A DNA stretch of 46,959 bases from Deltaproteobacteria bacterium. Its GTDB lineage: Bacteria; Desulfobacterota; Syntrophobacteria; BM002. The stretch spans positions 1-46,959 of the forward strand of contig JAJDNT010000118.1 of assembly GCA_022340515.1 (NCBI GenBank). The letters run 5' to 3'. Below the pieces are notes generated by a model. It was not told the origin of the DNA. It ran no database searches and saw only the letters and a list, made by a program, of their open reading frames with translations. Position 1 is the first letter of the stretch; every line of letters begins with the position of its first letter. Position numbers and translations under genes: made by a program. Below are positions 8,810 through 16,444 of the stretch, one piece after another.

Positions 8810-9604
8810 ATGATCAATTCAACTACCTGTTTTAACTCGAGACTAATTTGCTGCCTGTTGCTGGCTGTTCTTTTATTCCTACTGCCGGCATGCGGTAAAC
8901 GACGGGCTGATAAAATAGACGATTCTATCGCTCAAAATCCTCAGTACAAAGAACTACGTGGCGAGAACAAAAAGCTGCTGCAAAGCTTGGAGTCTCTAGA
9001 GGCCGAAATAGCCAAAACTAATCTACGAATACTAGAGAAGGAAGCTCAGATCAGAGAGCTTGAGGACCGCCTGGATTCGCAACAGAAGATGTTGGATGAA
9101 GCCATTCAGGAAGTGGTAAGGGCAAAAGCCAAGCTTCGTAGTCTGGAGAGCAAGGCTGAGGCAGCCTCTGAAATGGCTGAAGCTGAAATTGCGGTGAAAG
9201 CCCTGAAGGTTCAGCTGGCGGCTCGGGGCGAGGACCCCGAGGTAGCAAAGGCTGAGCAACTGTTGAAGATGAGCGTGGAGGAGTTCGAAAAGGAAAACTA
9301 CGGAGGCGCCCTCTATCTTACCAGCCAGGCCAAAGGACAAATCAAGTCCGGTCAGATGCGGTTGGGTGACAAGAAAAAGCTCAAATCAATCGAGGGTGAA
9401 GTGTTGTTCGCCCAGCCCCTCCCTCTACAGGTACTGAAAAATAGCAATTTAAGGGAAATGCCGGATCTCAAGAGCAACATACTCACCACCCTAGACAAAG
9501 GCACTCTACTCATCGGGTACTCTTACAAAGATCAGTGGGTTAGAGTGACTAGAGAAGATGGGATTAGCGGCTGGATTTTTCAAACCCTGGTAGGGGGTCG
9601 TTAA
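8810..9604 (+). CDS. Lipoprotein with coiled coil and C-terminal bacterial SH3 domain
   Basis: 264 residues. Signal peptide with lipobox LLPAC (Cys 28) predicts a membrane-anchored lipoprotein. Residues about 45-130 form a long charged coiled coil (LRGENKKLLQSLESLEAE, LEDRLDSQQKMLDEA), followed by a helical linker, and the last 65 residues match an SH3_3-type domain (NSNLREMPDLKSNILTTLDKG...WVRVTREDGISGWIFQTLV), often a cell-wall or protein-binding module. The ATG is preceded by GGGGAG. Gene stands alone with a 265-bp upstream gap and convergent with the cyclase gene. Likely an envelope structural factor; exact role unknown. Confidence 0.8.
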   Translation: MINSTTCFNSRLICCLLLAVLLFLLPACGKRRADKIDDSIAQNPQYKELRGENKKLLQSLESLEAEIAKTNLRILEKEAQIRELEDRLDSQQKMLDEAIQEVVRAKAKLRSLESKAEAASEMAEAEIAVKALKVQLAARGEDPEVAKAEQLLKMSVEEFEKENYGGALYLTSQAKGQIKSGQMRLGDKKKLKSIEGEVLFAQPLPLQVLKNSNLREMPDLKSNILTTLDKGTLLIGYSYKDQWVRVTREDGISGWIFQTLVGGR

Positions 9605-9712
9605 GACCCATAGAGCACAGGGCATGGCGCATAGAGTCCAGATTTCGAAATTCGAAACCGGGAACCCGCCCGGAGGGTGGGAGTCCGAAGGACAATTTCG
9701 AAATTCGAAATT
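9605..9712. repeat. Intergenic word repeats CATAGAGC and TTTCGAAATTCGAAA
   Basis: Between convergent genes. 9609-9636 holds CATAGAGCACAGGGCATGGC words. Then ATTTCGAAATTCGAAA occurs at 9642-9657 and again at 9694-9709, each nearly self-complementary, around a GC-rich core with CCGGGAACCCGCCCGG. The second copy abuts the cyclase stop codon. Similar words recur at 23735-23810. Confidence 0.7.
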
Positions 9713-11443
9713 TTAATTGGCCCCACTCTTTTTTCTCTTTTTTTTCTTTTTATTGGCGCCGGCTAGAACGACCTGGTTTCGTCCCATTTCTTTTGCCTCA
9801 TAGAGGGCCTCATCTGCCTTTCGGATGACTGACTCAGCATCTTCACCTTTATCCGGGTAGGAAGCGACACCCACGCTTATGGTTACTTTGATGGCCTCAT
9901 CCTCACCGCCAAATCTTTGTTCAGCCACTTTAGCACGAATTCGCTCTGCCGCCTCCACTCCCTGCTCTGAACCAATCTCCGGGAGCATAATTATGAATTC
10001 TTCCCCACCGTAACGAGCAGCGTAATCGCTACCGCGGATAGACTCTTTAAAAACTGAGCCCAGCCTGCTCAGCACTTCATCTCCTGCCAAATGACCATAT
10101 GTGTCGTTGTATTTCTTAAAGTGATCAATGTCGATAACCATCAATGAGAATGAATGGCCGTGCCGTTGACAGCGACTTACCTCTTTGTCAAGAGTCTCCA
10201 TTAGATGTTTGCGATTGTACAGCCCAGTAAGACTATCGGTTATGGAGATCTCGTGAAGCTCCACGTTCTTTTCCCGCAGTGTTTCGTTGATTGCGGCAAG
10301 TTCCTCTCGGCCTTGGCGCAGCCGGGCGACCATGTCGTTGAAAACCTCGGTCAGATAGCCCACCTCATTGCGACTACCCACGGGTACATCCACCTCTAGG
10401 TCGCCCGCAGCCACCTTGCCAGCCCCACTGGTCAACCTATTTAGCGGCCGGACTAAGCTGAGGCTAAGGAGGTAGGCTGCAAGACCGATGACAAGCAGCA
10501 GTCCAACAACTAGTGCCAAGGTGAGGTTGCGCAGCCTGACAATCTGAGCATAGGCCTTTGCTCTCTCTTTCTCAGCAACCACACCCCAACCCAGCTCTGA
10601 CATCCTTTTAAGGGCTCCCACCACTGGCTGGCCGTGATAACTTAGATAAGCATTGGGCTCTCCCTCTTGAGAAAAGAGTTTTTGCGTCGTGTTTTTTAAG
10701 AGTTTGGTTTCCAGGAACTTCGTTGAAATGGACTTAGAACTATCGAGCAAGAAGCCATGTTGGGTGATCAAGTAGAGCTCACCTATTTCGCCTTGGGCAT
10801 ACTTCTGCAAGACTTTACTAATGGTGCGAAAGTTTAACTTGGCCACCATTACGCCTAACAACCGATCGTTGCCAGTTCTAATGGGCTGAGCAATCACAAC
10901 AACGCCCGCCTGCAAGGTCTCGTCCCAATAAGCACTGCCAATAGTGTATTTGTTTGCCTGGGCTCTTTCAAGCCATCTCGGTGGTAGTTTGACGGTGGTG
11001 ACCATGTCAGAGCTGGTAGCCACCGATGCCCCCTGCAAATCCAAAAGCATGAGTTCCTGGTAATCGACGATTTTTCCCCTAACCGACCCCAGGTAATCTT
11101 TAAGTCTTCTGTGGGCTATAACGTTTTCGATGTGGGCGCTTCCCTCGCGCAAGATCTTTTCAAGATTTTCTAAGACAACATAGGAACTAGAAAAAACGCG
11201 AAGATCGTACAGTCGATCTTTCATCCATAAATCGAGCTCGCGAGAGACTTGACTGGTCACGACTCTCAGTTCCTGTTTGATCTTTTCATTGAGGAATTGA
11301 CGATTTTGCACATATGATAGCCAGCCCATGGTCACCGATGGGATGATGGTGGCAAGAAGAGCAAACACAATTAACTGGGTTTTAATGCTTTTCAAAAAGG
11401 CAACCTGGAAGAATTTCTCTTTACTAAGCTTTTTGACAGACAA
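9713..11443 (-). CDS. Membrane-bound diguanylate cyclase (dCache-HAMP-GGDEF)
   Basis: Makes cyclic di-GMP from two GTP. 576 residues: transmembrane helix about 21-45, a large periplasmic double-Cache-like sensor (about 50-300), a second helix (about 308-330), a HAMP linker (SLVRPLNRLTSGAGKVAAGD), then the GGDEF domain. The active-site motif is GGEEF at 479-483, and an RGSD inhibitory I-site lies at 470-473 at the correct five-residue spacing, so both catalysis and product inhibition are expected. The tail is strongly basic (KKKKKRKKSGAN). The start is TTG at 11443, supported by GAGAGG 7 bases upstream. It follows the FHA-cNMP-PilZ gene by about 50 bp and is probably co-transcribed. Confidence 0.93.
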   Translation of the reverse strand: MSVKKLSKEKFFQVAFLKSIKTQLIVFALLATIIPSVTMGWLSYVQNRQFLNEKIKQELRVVTSQVSRELDLWMKDRLYDLRVFSSSYVVLENLEKILREGSAHIENVIAHRRLKDYLGSVRGKIVDYQELMLLDLQGASVATSSDMVTTVKLPPRWLERAQANKYTIGSAYWDETLQAGVVVIAQPIRTGNDRLLGVMVAKLNFRTISKVLQKYAQGEIGELYLITQHGFLLDSSKSISTKFLETKLLKNTTQKLFSQEGEPNAYLSYHGQPVVGALKRMSELGWGVVAEKERAKAYAQIVRLRNLTLALVVGLLLVIGLAAYLLSLSLVRPLNRLTSGAGKVAAGDLEVDVPVGSRNEVGYLTEVFNDMVARLRQGREELAAINETLREKNVELHEISITDSLTGLYNRKHLMETLDKEVSRCQRHGHSFSLMVIDIDHFKKYNDTYGHLAGDEVLSRLGSVFKESIRGSDYAARYGGEEFIIMLPEIGSEQGVEAAERIRAKVAEQRFGGEDEAIKVTISVGVASYPDKGEDAESVIRKADEALYEAKEMGRNQVVLAGANKKKKKRKKSGAN

Positions 11444-11495
11444 AGGAAACCTCTCTACCTTAACCCTGATCTTTCGAAAATCCGCCTGAGTCGGG

Positions 11496-12710
11496 TTAGC
11501 CAGACAAGTACGCTTTCAGCTTTTTGGCATCCGACTCTGCCATGCCTGCGTAGTCGATGCCTAACATGGTCATCTTTTGATCCGTGCGGGCAGGTTTAAC
11601 CCGGCGAATTGTTCCTAGGGTTCTTATCTCCCCCCATGGTTGTGAAAGTTCAATTTCCAACCGCACCTCACTTTGGGGTTGAAATGCGTCCGCTGGTGCT
11701 CCCGCCACTCCCACTACGATGCCAGATTCGGCGATGTCAACGGAAACACCAGTCCAGGAACTCGCTTTTAAGGTTCCCCTCGGGGTGGTTTGGGGCAACA
11801 CTACCAGCTTCACTTGTATGCGTTCTTTGAGACGAGACTCAGTCGCACCCTCATCCACTCCTGCTTCGGCCCGTTTCTGTTCAGTGCTCCCCAATCTTTG
11901 TTGGTAATACTCAACCAGCACTTTCTTGACCGTGGGATGTTCCTTTACCACCCTTCTCATGCTGGTATAGCCGAGTTCCACAATCACACTGGTACCCACA
12001 GCCATCACTGAGCCCGAGCGTGGCTTACCGGTAAGAAATGACATTTCACCAAAGAATTGACTAACCTCCAAGAGGGCAAGCTCCAGTTCCTCTCCGTGAT
12101 GGTCTCTGGTGAAGACTCTTACCTGACCATCCAGAATTACATAGATTGACCGTCCTGGATCTCCCTCACGAATGATCATCTCCCCCCCATTAAATACGTG
12201 GAGTGTTGCTTCATCCGCCAGCTTCTTCCGCTCATCTGCATCCAAGGGGGAGAAAAAAGGAATAGCGGCAACTGCCTCCTGCAGCCTTTCAGACCACGGC
12301 TTGCTTTTTTGTACTGCCTCATCTTCTTTTTTCTCTGCAGAAACTTGGAAATCTGGATCCTCCGAGGCGGTGGCCAGGATCTCCACTGTCTCAAAAAGTT
12401 GGTCGCCACTGCCCGAAAGCTCTTTCTCTATAAAGCGGAAAGTAATTCCTCCAATTTTGAAGGTATCACCGGACTGGAGGACCACTCTTTTGACTCGTTG
12501 ACCACCGATCATGATACCATTGGCGCTTCCCAAATCCTCTACCACCCATTTGCCATCTGTGAATACTACTTTGGCATGGTTCCGTGAGGTGGTGGGATCG
12601 GGAAGGGTGATGGTGTTGTCCGCGGACCGGCCAATAGTGGTAGTTCCCAGCAAAGGATAGATCGTCTTTTGCATAGACCCTATTTCAAATGCCAGATAAC
12701 TCTGTTTCAT
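11496..12710 (-). CDS. FHA - cyclic nucleotide-binding - PilZ signalling protein
   Basis: A 404-residue soluble protein with three sensor domains in one chain. The FHA domain (about 20-95) has GRS, the phosphothreonine-contact SRNH and GSANG. The cNMP domain (about 150-265) has GEMIIREGDPGRSIYVILDG and the phosphate cassette FFGEMSFLTGKPRSGSV, with the Glu and Arg expected of a nucleotide binder. The PilZ-like domain (about 295-402) has RLKER and VDIAESG, matching RxxxR and D-x-(S/A)-x-x-G for c-di-GMP. ATG 12710 is preferred over the TTG just before it. It is upstream of the cyclase gene, so it may be the effector of that enzyme's product. No DNA-binding domain is seen. Confidence 0.88.
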   Translation of the reverse strand: MKQSYLAFEIGSMQKTIYPLLGTTTIGRSADNTITLPDPTTSRNHAKVVFTDGKWVVEDLGSANGIMIGGQRVKRVVLQSGDTFKIGGITFRFIEKELSGSGDQLFETVEILATASEDPDFQVSAEKKEDEAVQKSKPWSERLQEAVAAIPFFSPLDADERKKLADEATLHVFNGGEMIIREGDPGRSIYVILDGQVRVFTRDHHGEELELALLEVSQFFGEMSFLTGKPRSGSVMAVGTSVIVELGYTSMRRVVKEHPTVKKVLVEYYQQRLGSTEQKRAEAGVDEGATESRLKERIQVKLVVLPQTTPRGTLKASSWTGVSVDIAESGIVVGVAGAPADAFQPQSEVRLEIELSQPWGEIRTLGTIRRVKPARTDQKMTMLGIDYAGMAESDAKKLKAYLSG

Positions 12711-12713
12711 CAA

Positions 12714-13111
12714 CCCATTCCTGTCCGCTGCATAAGACAGTAGCGCTCGTTTATATGTTCGCGCTAAGTGTTGAAAATGCTACAGCGAGCCTCCATTTCG
12801 CACAGTGATCCCCTTCAAGCCAACTTTCCAGGTTCAAAGGAGCTTGAAACCCTGTTTGTTCACTAACTCATGGAGAACTTATGCACATTTCTTGCCAATT
12901 TTCTCGGGCTCTGGAACTGTGCGAACATGTGGATCGGGCCTACTGGGTTATTGGAGTGATGCAATGATGTCACAGGATTCGACTAGGGCGAGATTTGTAT
13001 TTTTTTCGAAGCTCACTTGGTTAAGACGTGTTATATTAGCAAACTCTTATCTCATATTAGTCTGGATGAGTCACGAAACGTCCGGACTAGGAAGCTGCAG
13101 AGGAATTCATT
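12714..13111. other. Divergent intergenic region with leader hairpin before map
   Basis: Holds the promoters of two divergent genes, but no strong consensus pair is readable. The clear structure is a hairpin at 13059-13088, AGTCTGGA / TCCGGACT with a 14-base loop, ending 23 bases before the methionine aminopeptidase start, so it would lie in that mRNA leader. No gene seen. Confidence 0.5.
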
Positions 13112-13987
13112 GTGAGCAAGATAAAAAGAAACGCGCCCTGCCCTTGCGGAAGCGGACTGAAGTACAAGAAATGCTGCTTGGGTAAAGAGAAATTAGTAGA
13201 GGAAAGGGTCAAGGAAATCTATGCCAAAAATTTTAATATCAGGCTAAAAGAAAAAGCGGATGTAGAGGGTATTAAACAAGCGGGACGGCTGGTTATCAAT
13301 ACCCTTGATCTAGTGGAGACCGAGATCAGGCCGGGGATTTCCACTGATGAGATCAACACCATAGTGCATGAGTTTACCATTAAGAATGGTGCCATCCCGG
13401 CGCCGTTAAATTATCGGGGATTTCCCAAATCGGTTTGTGTCTCGGTAAATGAAGTGATCTGTCATGGTATTCCGGGAGAGAGAGTTTTACAAGATGGTGA
13501 CATAGTCAATGTGGATGTGACTACCATCCTCAATGGCTACTATGCCGATGCCAATAAGACCTATTTCGTGGGCACACCAGGCCCTGAGGCCAAGAAGATA
13601 GTCAGGGTGGCTCGTGAGAGTCTCAAACTAAGCTTGGCCGTAGTCAAGCCCGAGAATACCATAGGAGACATTGGCTGGGCCATACATCAATATGCCGAAG
13701 CTGAAGGTTGCTCGGTGGTGGAGGAATTTACCGGTCACGGGATAGGATTTGAGTTCCACGAACCCCCACAGGTGCCCCATTTCGGACGGAAAGGTGAAGG
13801 GGTACCCCTGGTCCCCGGTATGGTATTCACCATAGAACCTATGATTAATCTGGGAAAGAAAGATTTACGAATTTTGGCTGATAACTGGACCGCAGTTACC
13901 CGGGACGGATCACTTTCTGCCCAATTTGAGCAGACAGTCCTAGTTACCAATAATGGCTATGAAAGCCTCACCCCTTACGAATTATAG
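13112..13987 (+). CDS. map: Methionine aminopeptidase with N-terminal SEC-C zinc motif
   Basis: Removes the initiator methionine from nascent proteins. The 291 residues begin with a SEC-C zinc-binding motif, CPCGSGLKYKKCC (residues 10-22), like that at the SecA C-terminus, then a type I M24 catalytic domain. Metal ligands are D135, D146, H209 (GHGIGFEFHEPP), E242 (FTIEP) and E273 (AQFEQT), all present. The GTG start at 13112 has AGAGGA upstream. The SEC-C motif probably aids ribosome docking, as proposed for SEC-C aminopeptidases of other bacteria (family knowledge). No plain short MAP is in the window, so whether this is the only one is unknown. Confidence 0.95.
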   Translation: MSKIKRNAPCPCGSGLKYKKCCLGKEKLVEERVKEIYAKNFNIRLKEKADVEGIKQAGRLVINTLDLVETEIRPGISTDEINTIVHEFTIKNGAIPAPLNYRGFPKSVCVSVNEVICHGIPGERVLQDGDIVNVDVTTILNGYYADANKTYFVGTPGPEAKKIVRVARESLKLSLAVVKPENTIGDIGWAIHQYAEAEGCSVVEEFTGHGIGFEFHEPPQVPHFGRKGEGVPLVPGMVFTIEPMINLGKKDLRILADNWTAVTRDGSLSAQFEQTVLVTNNGYESLTPYEL

Positions 13988-14258
13988 ACAGCACCTACTT
14001 CACACCTCCAAGTATAAAGGTCACCAATAGAGATAACGGATGTGCGATGTGTGATCTAGAGATTCAGGAATTGCGAATTCAGGGATTAGGGAATTGAGCC
14101 TGGTCTCGAAAAATCCCCGAATTCCTCAATGCCTAAATTCCTAAATTTGATTTCCATATCCCACATCTCAGATCTCACATCCCAGATATCTTAGACCTTC
14201 GTGCCCTTTGTGGTGAAACCGGGTGAAAAGTATTCCTATCACAAAGGTAGTTTTTCCA
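13988..14258. repeat. AGGAATT/CCTAAATT word hairpin and CTTTGTGG fragment
   Basis: Left arm 14066-14097 with words GGAATTGCGAATTC and GGGAATTGAG; right arm 14117-14149 with CCCGAATTCCTCAATGCC and TAAATTCC; these fold as a diverged hairpin. Words built on CACATCTCAGATCTCACATC follow (14161-14190), then a CACAAAG-family fragment CCTTTGTGGTG (14203-14213). No gene seen. Confidence 0.6.
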
Positions 14259-14287
14259 TTGACAGGGTCACTACTTCCTCGTAACCT
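14259..14287 (+). promoter_or_regulatory. Possible sigma70 promoter upstream of a leader ORF
   Basis: -35 TTGACA (14259-14264), 17-bp spacer, weak -10 TAACCT (14282-14287). It sits about 43 bp before the small ORF at 14330. Perfect -35 but poor -10, so only moderately supported. Confidence 0.4.
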
Positions 14288-14329
14288 ACTCGTAGATATA
14301 ACTTCTCTAACAACAAGGAGACTTTTCCA

Positions 14330-14392
14330 ATGGTACTCAAAATAATCCTTCCTCGCTCCCAGCGGGATGGTGCACTTTCCGTTGGGAGCTGA
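14330..14392 (+). CDS. Putative 20-residue leader peptide with overlapping hairpin
   Basis: ATG at 14330 with AAGGAG ten bases upstream, reading MVLKIILPRSQRDGALSVGS then TGA. The second half overlaps an 11-bp stem (GCTCCCAGCGG paired with CCGTTGGGAGC, one G-U, 14355-14390). Promoter-like sequence, ribosome site, short frame and hairpin in this order resemble a translated leader, but no run of a regulatory amino acid is present and there is no close downstream gene on the strand until 14798. May be chance. Confidence 0.3.
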   Translation: MVLKIILPRSQRDGALSVGS

Positions 14393-14797
14393 GAATAGTT
14401 AGTGACATGGATGAGCTAAAATCAGTTTATGGCAGCCTCTGTGCATTTTATGGTGCTGGTTGCTTCCACAGTCAATTAGTTACAAACCACGCCGTACAGA
14501 ACGGATTCAGGCCTGCTTAATCGCTCTGGACAGAACACCTTCTAAACTAGACCCTCAACATTTGATTCTCCCCCCCTCGTTCCTCGCTTTTCAGCTGATC
14601 AACCTCTTTCTGGAAAAATTATTCTCCCTATTCTAATTTGCCCTCACTCGTCTTGCATGGTTACTTTCATTGTCGGAGGATTTTCTGCTTTGGCTCGGGA
14701 ATACTAGCTATCTATTTAAAAAGACGCCCATACCCACGGTCCGCCTCAGGCGGATTTATGAAACCTCCGGGCTAGGGGGGACAGAAAGGAGAAGGAA
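14393..14797. other. Non-coding upstream region of the cNMP-binding gene
   Basis: About 400 bp with no convincing gene. Near its end is the 15-bp palindrome TCCGCCTCAGGCGGA (14740-14754), followed by GGATTTATGAAACCTCCGGG (14752-14771), both of which recur elsewhere in the window. Promoter elements of the following gene were not identified. Confidence 0.5.
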
Positions 14798-15304
14798 ATG
14801 TTTATTCAGCAAACGGATCTCTTTCGGGGAATGAGTAAGGACTTCGTAAAGAAAGTCTATGATACTGCAGTGAAAGAATCCTTTACGGACGGTGAGCTAA
14901 TATTCCCTGAAGGAGAAAAGGCCAAGTATTTCTACATCTTGCTAAAAGGACGGGTTAAGCTGGAAATTGGCGAATTTAGGCAGCTCGTCTATACGGTCGA
15001 ACATCCAGGGGAGGCCTTCGGTTGGTCCAGTCTCGTCGGTCGAGAAAATTATTCCGCCTCCGCCAAATGCATGGCAGACACCAAGCTGGTAAAGTTCGAC
15101 GGGGACACGTTATGCACTCTATTAGAAAAAGATCCTAGCAATGGCCTCCAGCTTTTCAGGCGGCTGTCAGGGGCTTTGGGAGAGAGGCTTATTAACATCT
15201 ACGGTGCCTTTGCTTTTGCCCAGCCAAGCGAAGACCACCGTACCTACGGCAGCTCTCTTACCCTCAAACAAACTGGCGGCGAGGTAAGCGAGAGTTCCCA
15301 ATAG
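14798..15304 (+). CDS. Stand-alone cyclic nucleotide-binding domain protein
   Basis: 168 residues, essentially one CRP-type cNMP-binding beta-roll (LFRGMSKDFVKKVYDTA... FTDGELIFPEGEKAKYFYILLKGRVKL) with no helix-turn-helix, so it cannot act as a classical CRP/FNR factor. In the phosphate-binding cassette, GEAFGWSSLVGRENYSASA has Trp where cAMP/cGMP binders normally carry the key Glu (FGE), so ligand binding is doubtful; the Arg-less or altered cassette suggests another ligand or a structural role. AAAGGAGAAGG precedes the ATG. It is convergent with tRNA-Phe, and the tRNA terminator touches its stop codon. Confidence 0.85.
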   Translation: MFIQQTDLFRGMSKDFVKKVYDTAVKESFTDGELIFPEGEKAKYFYILLKGRVKLEIGEFRQLVYTVEHPGEAFGWSSLVGRENYSASAKCMADTKLVKFDGDTLCTLLEKDPSNGLQLFRRLSGALGERLINIYGAFAFAQPSEDHRTYGSSLTLKQTGGEVSESSQ

Positions 15305-15345
15305 AAAAAACCCCCACCGACTATCATTTTGCAGCAGGTGGGGGT
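15304..15345 (-). terminator. Intrinsic terminator of tRNA-Phe
   Basis: Read on the minus strand: an 8-bp perfect stem (15337-15344 paired with 15311-15318), 18-base loop, then six T (15305-15310). It lies 14 bases after the tRNA CCA end. On the plus strand there is no T-tract, so it is directional. Confidence 0.88.
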
Positions 15346-15358
15346 CAAATATTAACTC

Positions 15359-15434
<76 letters not shown>

Positions 15435-15454
15435 ATTTTACCTGAGCGCCCCGA

Positions 15455-15483
15455 CTTATACGATCCAGTCGTTTTTTTGTCAA
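15455..15483 (-). promoter_or_regulatory. Strong promoter of tRNA-Phe with GC-rich discriminator
   Basis: On the minus strand: -35 TTGACA (15483-15478), exactly 17-bp spacer, -10 TATAAG (15460-15455), then TCGGGGCGC before the start. The GC-rich discriminator is the hallmark of stringently controlled stable-RNA promoters, so ppGpp control is inferred. Confidence 0.85.
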
Positions 15484-15496
15484 GGGGAAAAAAGCG

Positions 15497-15621
15497 AAGT
15501 TGCAAAGGGCAGAGCGCTAAGCGCAGAGCTCAAAACCTTTGGTAAACAGTGAACGGTGAACGGTAAACCGATTACGCCCTGACTCCGCAACCGTTCACCG
15601 TTTACCATTTACCGTTTACTC
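15497..15621. repeat. GGCAGAGCGC words and AACGGTGAACGGTAAAC hairpin
   Basis: 15508-15529 has AGGGCAGAGCGCTAAGCGC. Then an inverted repeat of iterated words: left arm 15541-15570 (GGTAAACAGTGAACGGTGAA) and right arm 15591-15620 (CCGTTCACCGTTTACCATTT), about 20-base loop. It precedes the tRNA promoter on one side and follows the zinc-ribbon gene on the other. Confidence 0.75.
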
Positions 15622-15689
15622 TTTTTTCGCTATGCTCTAGGCACTTGGCGAATTGGTAATCTTGGTGGTTTAAGGCGAGGGCTTTACTT

Positions 15690-16343
15690 TTACTTTTCTC
15701 CGCCTTCTGGATCCAAGTGGTCCTCGAGCTCTTTTGCCAGGGCAGAGAGATCATCATCATTAAGGTCCAATTCAAGCTCTGCTCCTGGATCGGCAGGTGC
15801 CGCCTCCACTGAAGCTTCCGGCTCCAAAGACATCTCATCCTCAAAACCGCCCAGATCTCCAAAGGCTTCGTCATCTGATTCAATTTCCAGCCCTAAAAAC
15901 CCTTCATCTTCATCAGCCGCACCAGAGTCTCCAGAGCTCAGTTCTGCAAGATCATCCAGCTGCAACTCCCCGCCTTCAGCATCTCCCAGGGAAGAGGCCT
16001 CAATGGTCTCCAGGTCATCCAGGGCAATCTCGCTAAGGCTCACTTCGTCAGAGGAGTTTTCCCCAGAGGGAATCTCCAGATCTCCCATATCGATACCTTC
16101 TGAGGCAGAAGGCTCGCTCATGCCCAATCCACCCAACTCCAGCTCAGTCTCCTGGGTAAGGCTGAGCTGTTGTTGAGCACCACCGCCTTCCATCTCCCCT
16201 ACCAGACTGCCGAGAAGGAAAGGCACTTCCGGTTTGAAATCCAGCAGATTGAGATCTTCTCGAGAGGCAGAAACATCTTTGCTGCATTTCGGACAGTTGT
16301 TCAAATGATCAAAACTAACATAGCCACACTTGGAACATCTCAT
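15690..16343 (-). CDS. Zinc-ribbon protein with long acidic tail
   Basis: Start chosen at ATG 16343, where AAGGAGGG lies upstream and the protein opens directly with MRCSKCGYVSFDHLNNCPKC; an in-frame start 39 bases earlier lacks this. The 217 residues have one N-terminal zinc ribbon (CxxC...CxxC, residues 3-20), then about 170 residues very rich in Asp, Glu, Ser, Gly and Leu (SDEVSLSEIALDDLETIE-type repeats) predicted to be disordered. This pattern is seen in deltaproteobacterial hypothetical proteins; function is unknown. It follows rsmE on the same strand. Confidence 0.8.
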   Translation of the reverse strand: MRCSKCGYVSFDHLNNCPKCSKDVSASREDLNLLDFKPEVPFLLGSLVGEMEGGGAQQQLSLTQETELELGGLGMSEPSASEGIDMGDLEIPSGENSSDEVSLSEIALDDLETIEASSLGDAEGGELQLDDLAELSSGDSGAADEDEGFLGLEIESDDEAFGDLGGFEDEMSLEPEASVEAAPADPGAELELDLNDDDLSALAKELEDHLDPEGGEK

Positions 16344-16444
16344 AACACCCTCCTTAATCTCGCACCCCCTACTTGCCCGCAAGCAGAGGCTGAGTGGATT
16401 CGGAGTAGGTTTTGTACGGCACTATAGCCGAAGCCGTCCTCAGG

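Noticed and set aside
13059-13100. Hammerhead-ribozyme-like string (CTGGATGAGTCACGAAAC) before map
   Set aside because: It has an extra base in the CUGANGA core, the expected cleavage base would be G, and no complementary stem I could be paired. It is explained by an ordinary hairpin.
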